Below are positions 12,401 to 23,410 of a DNA stretch of 64,000 nt, piece by piece; within the stretch, counting starts at the first letter, position 1; every line of letters starts with the position of its first letter. Position numbers and translations under genes: made by a program. Under the pieces are notes generated by a model. That model made no database searches, was not told the origin of the DNA, and saw only the letters and a list, made by a program, of their open reading frames with translations. The DNA comes from Diphasiastrum complanatum (taxonomy: Eukaryota; Streptophyta; Lycopodiopsida; Lycopodiales; Lycopodiaceae), in the NCBI GenBank assembly GCA_029204225.1, contig CM055096.1, positions 6,260,316 through 6,324,315 on the forward strand, written 5' to 3'.

Positions 12401-13331
12401 CACAGAACGAAATGGCTTTTCTCATGTGTCAATGTCAACCATAACCAATCAAACGTTTGTAAGGTTTTATTGCCATTCGGCATGATACCATCTTATTCTT
12501 TACTTTTGAAGGGCCAGATTATCTTAGTCTCTTTGAAGTTCTTGTGTGGTAGTTCTTTGTATACAAAAGGTCCAGTTTACTGTCAGATGCCTGTCAATCT
12601 TGTCACTCCTCACAATACTAAGGCCAATCTATTTTTATTGTTGAAATTGAACTCTTTATTGCTCATTTTTTGCTTGAATATTAGGAGCTATGTGGGTCAT
12701 CATATTGACAATTTGTGATGACTGTAGAATATTTCTTTCCAAAAAAACTGATGCCCGAGCTCCTTATGAAACTTGGTTCTACAAAGTTTATCTGTCAACA
12801 ATTTTGCTCTATGTAATAGTTTTTAATTTGTAGCTGGCCTTAATCGATCCAAGACGGATTTCAGTATTTTGACTCGAGTTTGAACAGGTGAAAATTGAAA
12901 TATTTCAAGGTGCTGCTCTAACATAGACTAGCAGTTGATCATGTTTTCGGCTACCAATCTATGCCTTACTAGCTGTAGGCCTTCAGAGTAGAGGTTACAA
13001 GTTTGAATGTGCTTCCATTAACAGGTGACATGATGCATTGCAGACTTTGGAGGAGCTGCCACTTGACTATGAGGTGCCTGTAAAGATTGTCCAACATGTG
13101 ACAGATACATCAGCCCTTCCAGTCCCTGCAGGAAAAAGTGCTGCTATTCCTCAATCCTTTCATGCAGTGTCTAACGGAGAACTGGCTGGTTTAGCACCTC
13201 AATCTCCAAGTTCATCAAGTTATACGAGCTCACCAAGGTACACAAAGTCAAGAAGATCGTTTCATTTAGAGCCAGCAGTTGAGAATATCAATGGCCGTGC
13301 AAGTGCTGGGTACCCCACAATCAAAACCTAA
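2239..13331 (+). CDS. DRP3: Dynamin-related protein 3 (DRP3A/B type), 3' part of gene, 16 exons
   Basis: This is the C-terminal 567 codons of a DRP3-class dynamin, the large GTPase that divides mitochondria and peroxisomes in plants. Exons: 2239-2307, 2447-2506, 2846-2959, 3169-3217, 3668-3777, 3930-4022, 5763-5855, 6051-6188, 6322-6408, 6797-6910, 7068-7107, 7529-7677, 7839-7985, 8488-8540, 11139-11238, 13044-13331 (TAA). Every intron is GT-AG, phases join without a frameshift, and no exon has an internal stop. Middle-domain words such as VPQLAKRLNQ, TSELSGGARIHYIFQ, DIRTAIQNATGP and MDYINTSHSGFIGG match DRP3 rather than DRP1 or DRP2; there is no PH or proline-rich domain. The GED follows (SYYDIVRKN, ELHNVFIKKLY, IKRKR). 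The GTPase domain (about 310 residues in Arabidopsis DRP3) is missing because the window starts too late. The largest introns, 8541-11138 and 11239-13043, are repeat-enlarged or featureless. Confidence 0.95.
6385..6712 (+). repeat. ~164-bp tandem duplication spanning an exon end
   Basis: The 3' edge of the exon ending at 6408 plus following intron is duplicated. Unit 1 (about 6385-6548) includes CAGCAACAGCGTGTGACTAAG and its GTGAAC donor. Unit 2 (about 6549-6712) has CAGCAACAGTGTCTGACTTAA followed by GTAAAC. Both share 'cacaaaagtctgctttcatt' and 'atgccaaaacctaatggt'. In unit 2 the reading frame now runs into TAA and the donor context is altered, so the second copy is a dead exon fragment. Confidence 0.85.
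6797..7677 (+). CDS. DRP3: DRP3 variable-linker exons (3 exons)
   Basis: Exons 6797-6910, 7068-7107 and 7529-7677 encode the poorly conserved linker between stalk and GED that replaces the PH domain of classical dynamins. Recognisable DRP3 landmarks are PERTSKARAILART, GSWGISSIFND, ITNRSYVE and IQLKE. Phase-1 joining of 7107 to 7529 rebuilds a Gly codon. The low conservation is normal for this segment, so the exon ends rest mainly on clean GT-AG sites and an unbroken frame. Confidence 0.88.
7839..11238 (+). CDS. DRP3: DRP3 GTPase-effector-domain exons (3 exons)
   Basis: Exons 7839-7985, 8488-8540 and 11139-11238 encode the GED helix that folds back on the stalk. Visible words are LLKSYYDIVRKNIQDLVPKA, HVKRELHNVFIKKLY, RESLFEELLQERED and RVLQQA. 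The exon ending 8540 leaves two bases of an Arg codon, completed at 11139. The 2.6-kb intron between them carries a hAT-like relic, yet both splice sites are intact. Confidence 0.94.
9173..9470 (+). pseudogene. hAT transposase (DUF659-type) fragment
   Basis: Reading from 9173 gives LSDGWFDILR, stop, then a run ending IEDIGVEHVVQVVTDNATS. This matches the DUF659 region of plant hAT-type proteins (SDGW ... VVQVVTDNA), which holds catalytic-core sequence. After another stop a shifted frame gives WKPCATHSVDLL, corresponding to the family's WTPCAAHCxDL block. At least two stops and one frameshift make it non-functional. Confidence 0.65.
9560..9825 (+). pseudogene. hAT transposase C-terminal tail remnant
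   Basis: A frame with a Gly/Arg-rich piece (GRPPLGRGRGS) is followed, in a shifted frame, by a Ser/Asp/Glu-rich tail ending in SNCEDDDES and a TAG at about 9823-9825. hAT transposases of this type commonly end in such an acidic tail. It lies directly downstream of the DUF659 remnant on the same strand. Identification depends on position and composition, not on a catalytic motif. Confidence 0.4.
10094..10292. repeat. Near-perfect 90-bp inverted repeat (hairpin)
   Basis: Arm 1 is 10094-10183 and arm 2 is 10203-10292; I find one mismatch. The 19-nt spacer 10184-10202 (agatacaatggcaatgggc) is itself a direct copy of bases within arm 2. The transcript of the host intron would fold into a very stable stem. 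Confidence 0.92.
13044..13331 (+). CDS. DRP3: DRP3 last exon with extended Ser-rich tail
   Basis: The exon opens with TLEELPLD, the family's final GED helix, then runs about 85 residues to a TAA. Arabidopsis DRP3 proteins end some 20-25 residues after the same motif. The extra sequence is low-complexity and basic/serine-rich (SPSSSSYTSSPRY, KSRRSF), so probably disordered. The acceptor is at 13042-13043, and the preceding exon ends in phase 0, so the frame is unambiguous. Confidence 0.9.
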   Translation, partial: TLEELPLDYEVPVKIVQHVTDTSALPVPAGKSAAIPQSFHAVSNGELAGLAPQSPSSSSYTSSPRYTKSRRSFHLEPAVENINGRASAGYPTIKT

Positions 13332-13447
13332 AAATATTTGGACATCGTTGCGGCATAAACTTCGCTGAAAGGCTCCCTTATAGCATATCATCACCAAGGT
13401 CAGCTCAACCATTCAAAGGGCTCTTATACTTCCTGTGACAATTGGAT

Positions 13448-13623
13448 GACATGGAGCCTGAGGCCCTTGGTATAGACGTGCATGCCTGCATCTCAATAAG
13501 TGAGGCATGGCTGCTATTAATGGCTAGAAATCCTAGAGCATATATGATTTTCATAGTAATTCTATGACAGGGAGCCTCAGAACTTGGTTGTAGAGATGCA
13601 AGCCTGCAATTCAATAAGTGGGC
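13448..13623 (+). repeat. Diverged direct repeat downstream of DRP3
   Basis: Two ~58-bp copies, 13448-13506 and 13566-13623, share 'gggagcct/ggagcctgag', 'gcctgca' and 'tcaataagtg' in order, 118 bp apart. They sit in the presumed 3' UTR or just beyond it. The rest of 13332-14640 shows nothing recognisable. Confidence 0.55.
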
Positions 13624-14639
13624 TGTTCACTCATAACAAGCTTTCATGTGCACAGTGCCACTGTTATGTATTTTAAGATATTATATTCTTTTCTATGCTG
13701 GCACTATCTAATATACGGGCCAGCAAACTTTAAAGGATGTCTCCAGTTCAAAATTTGTACTTGGTGGAATTGTACTATTGTTACTTTGTAGAAACTTTCC
13801 ATCGTGCTACTTCATGTTTCAAGACAAAGATTGAAGTAGACGTTTCACATGATATCATTTGCTATCGCGTACAATTCCTATCAAATATCATCTTCAACAG
13901 GCTCCTTGTACTTGCTATATGGTGACCTTTGGTGTTTTATTTCACATCATCTTTATTTTTGCTCATTGCTTGAATATGCATTGATCATAAAAAACCAAGC
14001 AAGCTGCAACAAAGTAGAAAATTCTCAAGGATTCTAGACAATTTTCCAAGCAAAAGTGAATGAGCGCAAAGGGTTTATCCCTTGTAAAAGGAGTGTTTCA
14101 ATGTCTATTCAGTGTTGATTGGAAATTGAGTTGCTTAGGAACGTCCCCCGTCTGCTATGCAAACTAAGACACTGCATGTCCATAACAAACACAGCCCTCC
14201 ATCAGATCTTTGCATGCATGCGGACACAATCGATCTTCCTTTGGTGTCAACTACGTTAGTTTGCTGTTAGCGGCAGCAGTGATTTCAATTAGAATTCAGT
14301 AGTATTCATAGACAGATTGAATCTTGCTTTTTGCGCTGGTGATCTACGATGGTTCAGACCTGTCATGAGGTTTCTAGTCTGAAGACGACTGGATTATAAC
14401 TTAACAGTGCTGGTTGCCCTACCAAGGCGTGCATCACTCCACGCACCTAGCATCCATTGCAATCAGGATCGATTCAGACATCTCTCTGACTACCCAACAG
14501 CCAGCAACTGTGCCCTGCCCTGCTTCATTAAGCGAGAAATTATCAAGGGGTGAAAACGTTGGTTTGCAGAAAGGAAAAGAGCGAACTGTCCAAGACTAAA
14601 CAGATTGGTTGCCAAAAACTCCGTTGGTGAGGGCTTGAA

Positions 14640-15719
14640 ATTGGCGCAAGTTTTCTAATTTTTTCAGCTCAAAGGAATGGATCTACAAAGCATCAATAGT
14701 GAAGAACGGGAGCTTGAGCAAGCCAGCCACTTTGTTCTTGGTACCACCGTGTTGCTGAATTAGTTGCCTTTGGTAGAACTCCTCACGTTGCCTGTTTTCG
14801 AGAAAGGATTCAGGTTTTCCTTGATCCATGCAATTTGGCAAACCAGGCGGAGCTTCCTTGTTCTTAAGGGGTTTATTGGGCCAAAATTCTTGTTGCTGCT
14901 GCCAATCTGCCAATCGACTTCTGATCAATTGGGGATCAACCAACAACTCCACTGTCTAAAGAACTCCATGCAAAGCTAAAAGTCCTCATGGACATGATTA
15001 ATTTCATATGCAGCTGCTTTTGATACGAACTGACTGGCGGCTGCTTCTGATACGAATTGACTGTCCATATGCGGTTGTTGCTGCTTCTGATACGAACTGA
15101 TTGTTCATATGTTCATATGCGGCTGCTTCTGATACAAACTGAATTGTAGAAGAAAAAGGACCTTTCTACAACAACAAAGAATTGCAGCTAGGTTCAACCT
15201 ATAAGGACAACTTAAAAGTGCGACTATTGGTTTGTCAGTGGCTCTCGGACTTACTACCCTCACAAAAAACCTATCAAACGACAGATTTTTCGGCAACATT
15301 TTTCAAGACTTCTATTTGCGGCATTTCAAGTATTTTCAATGGATGATGGCAATGCGGGGATTCGCAATATGGATCAAAGTGCAAATCAACACAAAAAGAA
15401 ATCTGCTTGACCATCCCTTCCATCCCCACCTCCCTCTCATCGTCCATGAATCACCAATTGTTACATCTCTTCCTTCGCCTGCATGGTGGTGTTGGCTTAG
15501 TATCTTTTGCTTGCATCGCACCAGTTGCTTTTCTCGGAAGATGGGCTCTTGTTGCCTCTGCTCTAGTTTTCAGGTTTCAGTAGGGTAACTAGCCTCTTCT
15601 TGATATGGCTCATGTGGAGATTGGCAATTTTGCTTGTCAACACGCTCTTTACATTGCTCGAGGTTTACTTCCACCGCTTGTATAACCTTTTGTGCCTCCC
15701 TTTGAATCTCTGGTGACAA
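14640..15719 (-). other. Unassigned Gln/Glu-rich minus-strand ORF pieces adjoining gypsy G1
   Basis: Minus-strand reading gives short Gln/Arg-rich pieces (14683-14952, QQQQEFWPNKP; 15570-15719, QREAQKVIQAVE). Composition is gag-like, but there is no domain. The second piece continues in frame from the G1 RNase H but does not belong to that domain, so a rearrangement junction probably lies near 15720. No integrase was found where G1 should have one. Confidence 0.25.
15005..15146. repeat. Four imperfect tandem copies of a ~27-40-bp unit
   Basis: The unit 'gctgcttctgatacgaactga' recurs four times with small changes and variable 'catatgcgg' linkers. Confidence 0.75.
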
Positions 15720-16136
15720 ATTAGTGAAATGTGTGGCCATCAAATAATGTCGAAGTTTCTTAATCGCATAAATCATAGCCAGTGCCTCCCGCTTTGTGGT
15801 CGAATAGATTATCTCTGAATCAATGAGCTGTCGACTAGCAAATCGGACTGGGAAATCCTTTTTGTGTTCTCCTGGCTGGGTTAGGACGACTACTATTGCA
15901 TATTTTGATGCGTTTATATGCACATGAAACTCTATGAACCAATTGGGTGGACGTAATATTGGTGCTGAGAGACCAATGCTTCTTTTAGTTTCTGGAAAGC
16001 CTGTACGGCCTCCTTCGTCCAATGTGGTTCCATTGTGAGCTTGTAGATTGATCATGCTAACTCCGCAAAGTCTGATAGATTTACATGAAGATCCGATAGA
16101 CACCGTGGATCGTTCCTGGTGGTGGCAGATCAACAC
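15720..16136 (-). pseudogene. G1 RNase H fragment
   Basis: The frame holds APILRPPNW, HVHINASKYAI, VLTQPGEHKKDFPV, ASRQL, YSTTKREALAMIYA and LRHYL, the standard gypsy RNase H series. The catalytic Asp in the family's VDAS motif is Asn here (INAS), which should abolish activity. Sequence beyond HYLMATHF is foreign to the domain. Confidence 0.8.
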
Positions 16137-16145
16137 TGATCCTTA

Positions 16146-17170
16146 TCTTTGACAGGTCTATGGCGATCTCGTGTCTTGATATTATATGGCCGAGAACGAG
16201 GCCATGTGTCACCCAAAACTGACACTTTTCTGGATCAAAGATATCTGATATTCACGACATTTCATCAGCACCTTTTTCAAATTGGATAAGTGCTCAGAGT
16301 TAGGCCCGTGCATGCACATGTCCAAACGGCATCACCTTGTAGGCATAGGTATCCCATTCAGTGGCGAATGCTATCTTGTGCTGATCTTGCAACGCTATTT
16401 TCACTTGATCGTAGTTGCTGAAACCGTCTAGAAAACTGTAGGCTTTTGCTTTTGCTACTCTGTCCAGAACACTTTTTGTAAATGGTAAGGAGAAATGATC
16501 CTTCTTTGTAACTGCGTCTAGTGCTTTAAGGTTCACACAAATTCGCATTTTGTCGTTCTTCTTGGGTACTATGACTATCGGTGATATCCACTCCGCGTGC
16601 TCCGACATCTAGTAACTTCTACAACTCCTGTTTGATCAACTCCGTGTAGTTAGGATTGCAACGATAGTATCGACTCACCTTGGAGATTGCTTCATCCACC
16701 AAGGTTATGGTATGCTGAACTACTATTGGTGGTTTATCTTTTAGATCCTTGTAGTTCCATACGAAGCAATCTTTGTATTCCACCAATAATGCACATAGCC
16801 TTGTGATTTGAGTGGGTGTCAGCTGTTCTCCCACATGCACGATCTTCTCTTCTTCACCTAGCTCAACTAAATTCATAGGCTGTGTCCGCACAGATCCTTC
16901 GAAGATTTGTTCTACTGGTTCCTGATTATGGTCAGGTTCTCTTTGTGCTTGTGGCATCATGATTACTACATCGTCTAATGTATAGTTCTTGAAGGTTTCT
17001 GGCATCTTGTGAACTGGCGTTCGACGAGATTCCTCTTTCAGTATGTTGATCTTAGCACGACTTGTAATCTTAGGATTATCAGTCATCTGTGAGGATGATG
17101 ACGTTGCATCTGGGTCCATTCGAACTGACTTCAAAGAGTCCGATACTTTCTTTTTTTCTTTCTTGCCCAT
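16146..17170 (-). pseudogene. G1 reverse transcriptase with catalytic box deleted
   Basis: The upstream linker ends VSRYYRCNPNYTELIKQEL; after a frame break the RT gives WISPIVIVPKKNDKMRICVN, YSFLDGFSNYDQ and TEWDTYAYKVMPFG. Downstream, FDPEKCQFWV and LGHIIS mark the palm end. The stretch between MPFG and this block, which should hold the YxDD/FLDD catalytic pair, is missing: roughly 30-40 residues appear deleted near 16300. The first catalytic Asp (FLDGFS) survives. Confidence 0.8.
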
Positions 17171-17493
17171 TTAATTGAGTTCATTCTTGTTGTCTTTCTT
17201 AGGAACTGGTGCAATATTCGCTTCATGATTACGCATATCAATATCCACCACAACTATTGCCTCTTCCGGTAGATCGCTCCATCGGATCACTTGGCTATAT
17301 CGCTGTTTCAATTGATTCTTCTTGTTGACGTGCCTTGGGTGGATCTATCTTAGAGACTTTTGCGATGGTCAATCTCTGAGGTGGCTGAGCTGGTACTTTC
17401 CTTATTCCATAATGATCTGGGTCCATATGTTGCAGGACCTGCTCATCAGTCAGCTTGTCTCCTTGTTGTAGGTAAAAGCATGTTGCCAAGGGA

Positions 17494-18366
17494 CTAAATC
17501 ATCGTCCACAGGGTTCTCAATAGCTTCCTTGACAGCCATGCTACATTGATCATATTCGTCCGAAAAGTAATTGGTGTGTCTAAGGTATAGCACTTGGGTG
17601 AAGATGTGCTAGGTTTTGGATCTAAATTCGATTGACAAGCATGCCCAGCCATACAGTCAACGGTTGCCAATGCGTCCGTCCATCTCACGATATCTGTCTC
17701 AGAGTCATAATGACCTCCCCTAGCTTGCCTTGGGCGATCATTTGTGTGATCAGTGGTGGACAATCCGTCATCAGCTTTTGGTGTAATTGGTTTCACTGCC
17801 CACGTGGTTGGATCAACCATTACAGCGCACTCTCTATTTTCGAAGGTGATTTTTCCGGTTCCCCAGTTGTCAATCACTTGCGCAATTCTCAACCAAGGTC
17901 TTCCTAGTAAAACGTGGTAGGCAGAAGGGGACTCTGGTATGTCCATCACCACAAAAGTGATTACAAATTGCATTCCCACTATTTTCACTGGGATGTCATC
18001 AACTACACCTTTTGGTTTTACACATGATTGATTTGCTAACTTGATGGCAAATTTTGCTGGTTTCAATCCTTGCAAACCCCATTTTCGATACAAGGTAGTG
18101 GAGATCAAATTTGCACCCGATCTTCCATCTACCACTATCGCTTCGTCCTCGAATCTCTTATGCTTGATAGGCAGGGTAATGTTGTGTTCTTCACTTTCCC
18201 ATGTTGCCCCGATATGGAGGATGTTGCTCGTTCCTTCGTAGCCCACACAATATAAGGGCTCTTCCGCTGCTATTTCTGGTTCCGCTTTGGCCCATTCAGC
18301 GAGGATGCTCTTGGCTTGAGGTGCAATCCGCAGTAACTTCCCAAGAGATAGTAAACTGGTGAGCAC
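17494..18366 (-). pseudogene. G1 aspartic protease region
   Basis: A 290-residue open frame contains a retropepsin: VVDGRSGANLISTTLYRKWGL (active-site region DGRSG in place of the usual DGGSG), then PSAYHVLLGRPWL, the conserved second half. It is typical of Tat/Athila-like plant gypsy elements. The frame closes into shifted pieces toward the RT (17295-17489). Confidence 0.75.
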
Positions 18367-18774
18367 ACATGTCTACGGAACCTTTGGCACTCCATACGGA
18401 ACGGTGGTTCATGATAATGCAAACAATCGTTTTGTTTTGTTCGCACTGGGGAGGCTGCTGGTTCTTCCGTACGTTGAGGTTCTACAGGAGCTTCTCGTGC
18501 TTGTGCAACTTCCTCTTCTTGTGCTTTCTATACCCAATGGCGGACCTTATGGTATATCCTTCCTTCTTCTCTCACATTCGGATATGGTCCTGTAGCTGAG
18601 GGTTGGTCGTTGGCCATTGATACTGATGGAGGTGGTGATGGGGCCACTCCCTTTCGTTTCTACGCTCGCGTAATTGCTAGCACTGGAACATGAGGGTTTT
18701 GCTTTTCTTGTGGTGTCCTTCTTGGAACTGCTGTTGGTTGTATTGTGATTAAATTCAAGGGTGCACTTATGTAA

Positions 18775-20225
18775 CGAATTTCATGATCGAATTCTTGCAT
18801 CAATTCAACCCGAGCCTTTCTCCCCCGAAGATCATGGTGATTTCAAAAATACTTAAGAGGCTGGTGATCCGTATACACTACAAACTTACTACCATACAAG
18901 TAGTGTCTCCAGGATTTTAGTGCATGGATTACAACAAACAATTCCTTTTTCCTGCATAGTATAACACAACTAAAGACCAGTGAATTTTTGCTCTCAAACA
19001 CTAGTGGCCTATCCAGTTGTAATAGAACCGCTCCAACTGCAACATCACTTGCATCCGTTCTCACGACGGAAGGTAAATATGGATTTGCAATTTGTAACAC
19101 GAGACTTGAAACAATCATTGTTTTAAGTTTCTCAAAACATTGATTCAATTTCTCGTTCCAACGGACTAGGTTGATTCCCTTTTTTTTTTTTTTTTCCTTA
19201 ACAAACCCTTTCGTCAGATTATTAAGTGGTGCTGCTAACTTAGCATAATCCTCAATAAATCTCTTGAAGAAAAGTGTAAAACCTAAAAATGACTTTACTT
19301 GCCTCACAGTTCCCGGAATTGGCCACTCAATCACAATGTTGATTTTATCCTCGTCAATCTTGATCCCATTTACTGTGATCTAATGATCGAGATAAAGCAA
19401 CTCTTGCTTAAAGAATTCACACTTGGACCATTTAGCGTAGAGTAACTCCCGACGAAGTTTTGTCATGACGATTTTTAAGTGTTCTACGTGTTCCACCAAG
19501 GATTTATTAGTAAACGAGAATGTCGTCTAAGAATACAACCACAAACTTCCCCAAATATGGACGAAACAAATCATTCATCATTTATTGGAACGTTGCTGGA
19601 GCATTCATTAATCCAAATGACAATAGAATTCATAATGACCAAATCTAGAACAAAATCCCGTCTTTTGGACATCATCCGACTTAATTCTTATTTGATGGTA
19701 TCATGTCCTGAGATCTATCTTGGTGAAATACCGAGCTTCACCCAAGCGATCTACAAGGTCATCCATCCTGGGTAATGGATATTTATTTTTGATAGTCACT
19801 TTATTAAGACACATTTGGAAACCTCCATCTTTCTTCGCTTTAAGAAGAACAAGAGCGTCCCATGGTGATTTACTAGGTTGTACATGCCCCATCCTCAGAT
19901 AGTTTTCTATTTGATTTGAATTATCTGTCTCCTCCTTCTGAGAGAACCTATAAGATTGTCTAGAGACATGTTGACTTCCTGGAATTAACTCAATCCTGTG
20001 GTCTACTGACTTAGACGGTGGTAAACCATGAGGTAATTCAGATGGAAAAACATCCCTAAATTCATTTATAATATGTTCTTTCATTGCTTGTTCATGATCT
20101 AAATTTACTGAGTTAAGAATTGCTGAGAATTCACAACCATTTTGATTTATCTCAAGAACATTTACAACTGGAATAGCACATATTGAAAAAACTTCATACA
20201 GAATAATCCAATGTTTCCATTTCAT
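18775..20225 (-). pseudogene. G2 reverse transcriptase / RNase H
   Basis: RT starts with [21 protein letters not shown], followed by [10 protein letters not shown] and [14 protein letters not shown] broken middle part at about 19535 still reads VVVFLDDILVY, so the catalytic Asp pair survives. SFLGFTLFFKRFI, RTDASDVAVGAVL and VVYTDHQPLKYF follow; RNase H homology continues, with a break, to about 18775 (HDLRGRKARVE, DHEIRYI). Several stops between 19340 and 19700 inactivate it. Confidence 0.85.
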
Positions 20226-20415
20226 TAACTATAGAAATCTGATCTAACACACGTACAAAATTACTGCCAAATAATGTAATCACCTTATTACCCTCCTTGA
20301 AAGTGAGAACATGCTTCTCAAAATCAATTAACAGAGAAGGCGATTTACTAAATAACCATTCGTAACCTAAGATTAAATCCGTACGGGCTAAGTCTAAAAC
20401 ATGAAAATTAACTAA

Positions 20416-21052
20416 TCATGTGTGTCCTTGCATCAAAACTGGGAGCTTCGGGACTTTTACGTTCCAAGTTTCCAACTCTGCTTCTGGAGCTAGATAAACT
20501 TTATATCTATGGTTGCTGGCTTCAATTTCCAAGCTGAGTTTCTGCACAAGATGAGAATTAATAAAATTATGAGTTGAACCACTATCCAATAAATTACTCA
20601 CTTCTTGATCTTTAACTATGCAGATTAAATCGAAAAGTTCATTAGGCAAAAAAGAAGTAGTACTAAAAGAACATTCACACTCACAATCAGTCAGGTTCAT
20701 TTCCAAAGTCTTACCATTGCCTCCTGGGATCTCAATCATGTGAGCAGACACTTTCTTCCTTTCTAGACAAAATTTTATCATATGTCCCAAGCTTCTTACA
20801 AACGAAACATAAGTTCTCTTTCTTAGCCTTTTTCCGGGACATAGATTTTTTAGATCTCTTTCTCTTCGGCTTCTTGGGTTCCAATGCTGCTTGATAAAAT
20901 TCGTCAAAATATTTTGCTTGGTCTGGACCGCGCTTCTTACCCTTCTTGGTTTTCAAAGTGGTTGAAATTTGCGCAAACTGCTTCCTGGATGCCACCACTG
21001 TGGAATCATATGCTTTCACAATCCGAAACGTATCCTCGAGGTTTTGAAGCAC
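20416..21052 (-). pseudogene. G2 zinc knuckle and protease
   Basis: A Lys/Arg-rich stretch leads to a CX2CX4HX4C zinc knuckle that is split between two frames near 20790, so a small indel lies inside it. The protease follows with an intact active site (LLDSGSTHNFI) and the HLVQKLSL continuation. The remaining sequence ends at a stop before the RT. Confidence 0.75.
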
Positions 21053-21073
21053 AATTCACCTGCATTCATTCTG

Positions 21074-21643
21074 TTAGTCGGCTGGCAAACCTAGGACAAA
21101 CTGCCAAAGTGCCAACTTCGCATCGAATGATGGAAAACTATCCCATAGGTCCATGAATTCTTGGATATAAGAGACTAAACTCTTTGTATCCATCCCGCAG
21201 TTCACGAACTTCAGGCAGTAGTCAACGTCATTAGCAATTATGAATGCTTTCTTGAAAACTTCCGCAAACACATCCCAAGTAGTTGGGTTCACCGGTAAAT
21301 CTCACCTCCACGATGACGCTTTGCCGCATAAGAACAATACGACACTTTTAATTTTCTTCTCATCAGGAATACTGTGCAGATTGAAGTAATTACTCCACTT
21401 GGCCAGCCAATCCTCGACGACTTCAGGTTTCTTCTCCTTCTTCTCCCCCACATAAACCTCTGGTTGAAAACCGAGATTGGGTGAAGACATCAATTTGACT
21501 TGATTCAACAAAACCTCCATTTGCTGATCTCTCATCTGATTACGATAATTCATATCATTGGACGCCGTACTCAACTGCAGACAAATCACCATATAAAATG
21601 GCGCACCTAGATTCGCAGTTTGATTTGAAGTTTCTTTGGCCAT
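21074..21643 (-). pseudogene. G2 gag
   Basis: Two frames, 21302-21643 and 21074-21292, together resemble a gypsy gag (VEDWLAKWSNYF, KIKSVVLFLCGKASSWR, then WDVFAEVFKKAF, FMDLWDSFPSFDAK, FVLGLP). The break at about 21295 is a frameshift. The Met at 21643 is the likely start. Confidence 0.75.
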
Positions 21644-21659
21644 CTCGATATATTTATCT

Positions 21660-23410
21660 TGAAAATTACTAAATTTAGTTAATATCCGATTAACTCATAG
21701 TGAAGCACAGTTGACCAAAAAACTGACTGAAATTGACTCCAGCATGGTCAAATCACTATTTTTAATCAATTTCGTAGATATTCCAAGAAATTGGAAAATA
21801 CTAAAATTTTTGAGTTTTCGCACTTTTAATTTTTAATTTTTTTTTTTTTTACGTTTCCTAAAAATTCGTAAAAAACCATTGTCAGCTATTAAGCAACCGA
21901 AATCGAAAACTCGATTCACTGTTCGATTCTTAATTTTACTACAGTAATGTCCATCAGGCATGCAAGCCATGCGACATTAAACTGATTTTTCACAATTACA
22001 AAATTTTACGTAAAATCCAAGTTCTATGGAAATTGTCAGCTATAAAACCCAGTTTTGTATCTATCAGTCAGAGTACATGCTGTGTATAACCACTCAAAAT
22101 AGATCTAAACCACTCATGCATGTCAGAATCACTCTGAGAATCAACATGCAAACACTCTATGCAAGCACAGTACCTCAAAATAGGAAACTGACTTGCATGC
22201 AATTATGACAATTTGAAATTCTACCAATTTTGCTCACAAAATTGCAAAACTTCAAATGATTATATCTTTGTCTACATGACACTAAATTGGGTGCTATAAA
22301 GCTCAGTACAGAGGAAGACCTAGTGAACAAGACTCTTGCCACATTAGCCTGCCACCTAGGATTCACACATGCAAGTTCAGAATAGCCAGAAAACCTATAG
22401 GAGGGCGCACTTTTTTCAAGCCCAATCTGCCTAAAAACTTGCAAACACTCAACCAAGCCTAAAAGTGATAATCCAAACAGTCTTAAATGGTCTTTAAGAG
22501 TTCCATGAAGCCTTCATATAGATTCTATGAAGCAGTATGGGCTGAGAGCCATAATTTCTTGATTTCTAGAAGTCAAAATTGCTACAAACTTGATGGAATT
22601 GAAACATAAGCCTCTACCCATCAATTTACAGGTCTGATAGCTTGCTGGGAAGGTAAAAAGGAATACAAATCATGCTATAAAAATCCAGAATGATCCCCTT
22701 ATGGATTTAGAGAAATCCACCGCCCAAAATTCACCAAAATTGGTCAATTTTTGACTTCCTACAAACCCAATTGCTAGAATTCTTGGCTCTTACTTCTAGG
22801 ACAGTTTCAAAAGACTATGATTCATCATTTCCCAGCTTTAATTGATGTTCAACAACCTCCTACCATCCAATTTCATGAAAAAACAAGCAAAAATCATGGA
22901 TTTTGGCCCATTCTAGGCTTTTTCACCATGACATATTGGAATTTAATGGCAAGAACGTTCTTCTAAACCACATGCAATCCTATTTACAGAGTTATAACCA
23001 TCCTATTGATCTGAACTTGCTGGATTTTGAATTCTACCATCAATTTTGTGTCAAAATCATGGAAAACAAGCCAAATTTGGCCACAAAAGAGCCTAGAATT
23101 TAAATACATGGGAAGATCCAACATGCAAATTGAATTTCAACTACTTCAAAGTGAATTAACTTGCTAGAGATTTTAGATCCATAACTAGTTTTGAGTTACA
23201 TATGCAAAAACTCCAAAAAGACAACTAAAATTGATTTCCTAGCACAATTCTCCATAAACAACAACGAGTTTGAGAGAGATATGGATCATGCAAATTGAAC
23301 TTGAGAAGATCCACCAACTTGCAACCTTGCTCCTCTCCTTGGATGAGAATACTACTTGATTACCACCAAGCTCCAATGAAAAGCACCACCTCTCCAAACT
23401 TGTAAGCCTT
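21660..23410 (-). other. G2 long untranslated leader
   Basis: This AT-rich stretch between PBS and gag has no coding potential on either strand. Its gag-proximal part (21660-22165) is repeated at 62720-63410, so it is retroelement sequence. Confidence 0.5.

Larger units (their letters stand above)
15720..18770 (-). mobile_element. Ty3/gypsy element G1, decayed internal region
   Basis: Domains run protease, linker, reverse transcriptase, RNase H from high to low coordinates, the normal gypsy order on the minus strand. A gag-like tail (18370-18770) with a stop precedes the protease. No LTR, PBS or integrase is visible. The right edge fuses at about 18770 with element G2. Confidence 0.8.

Noticed and set aside
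2239-13331. Assignment to DRP1 or classical DRP2 dynamin
   Set aside because: Stalk and linker words match DRP3, and there is no PH or proline-rich domain.
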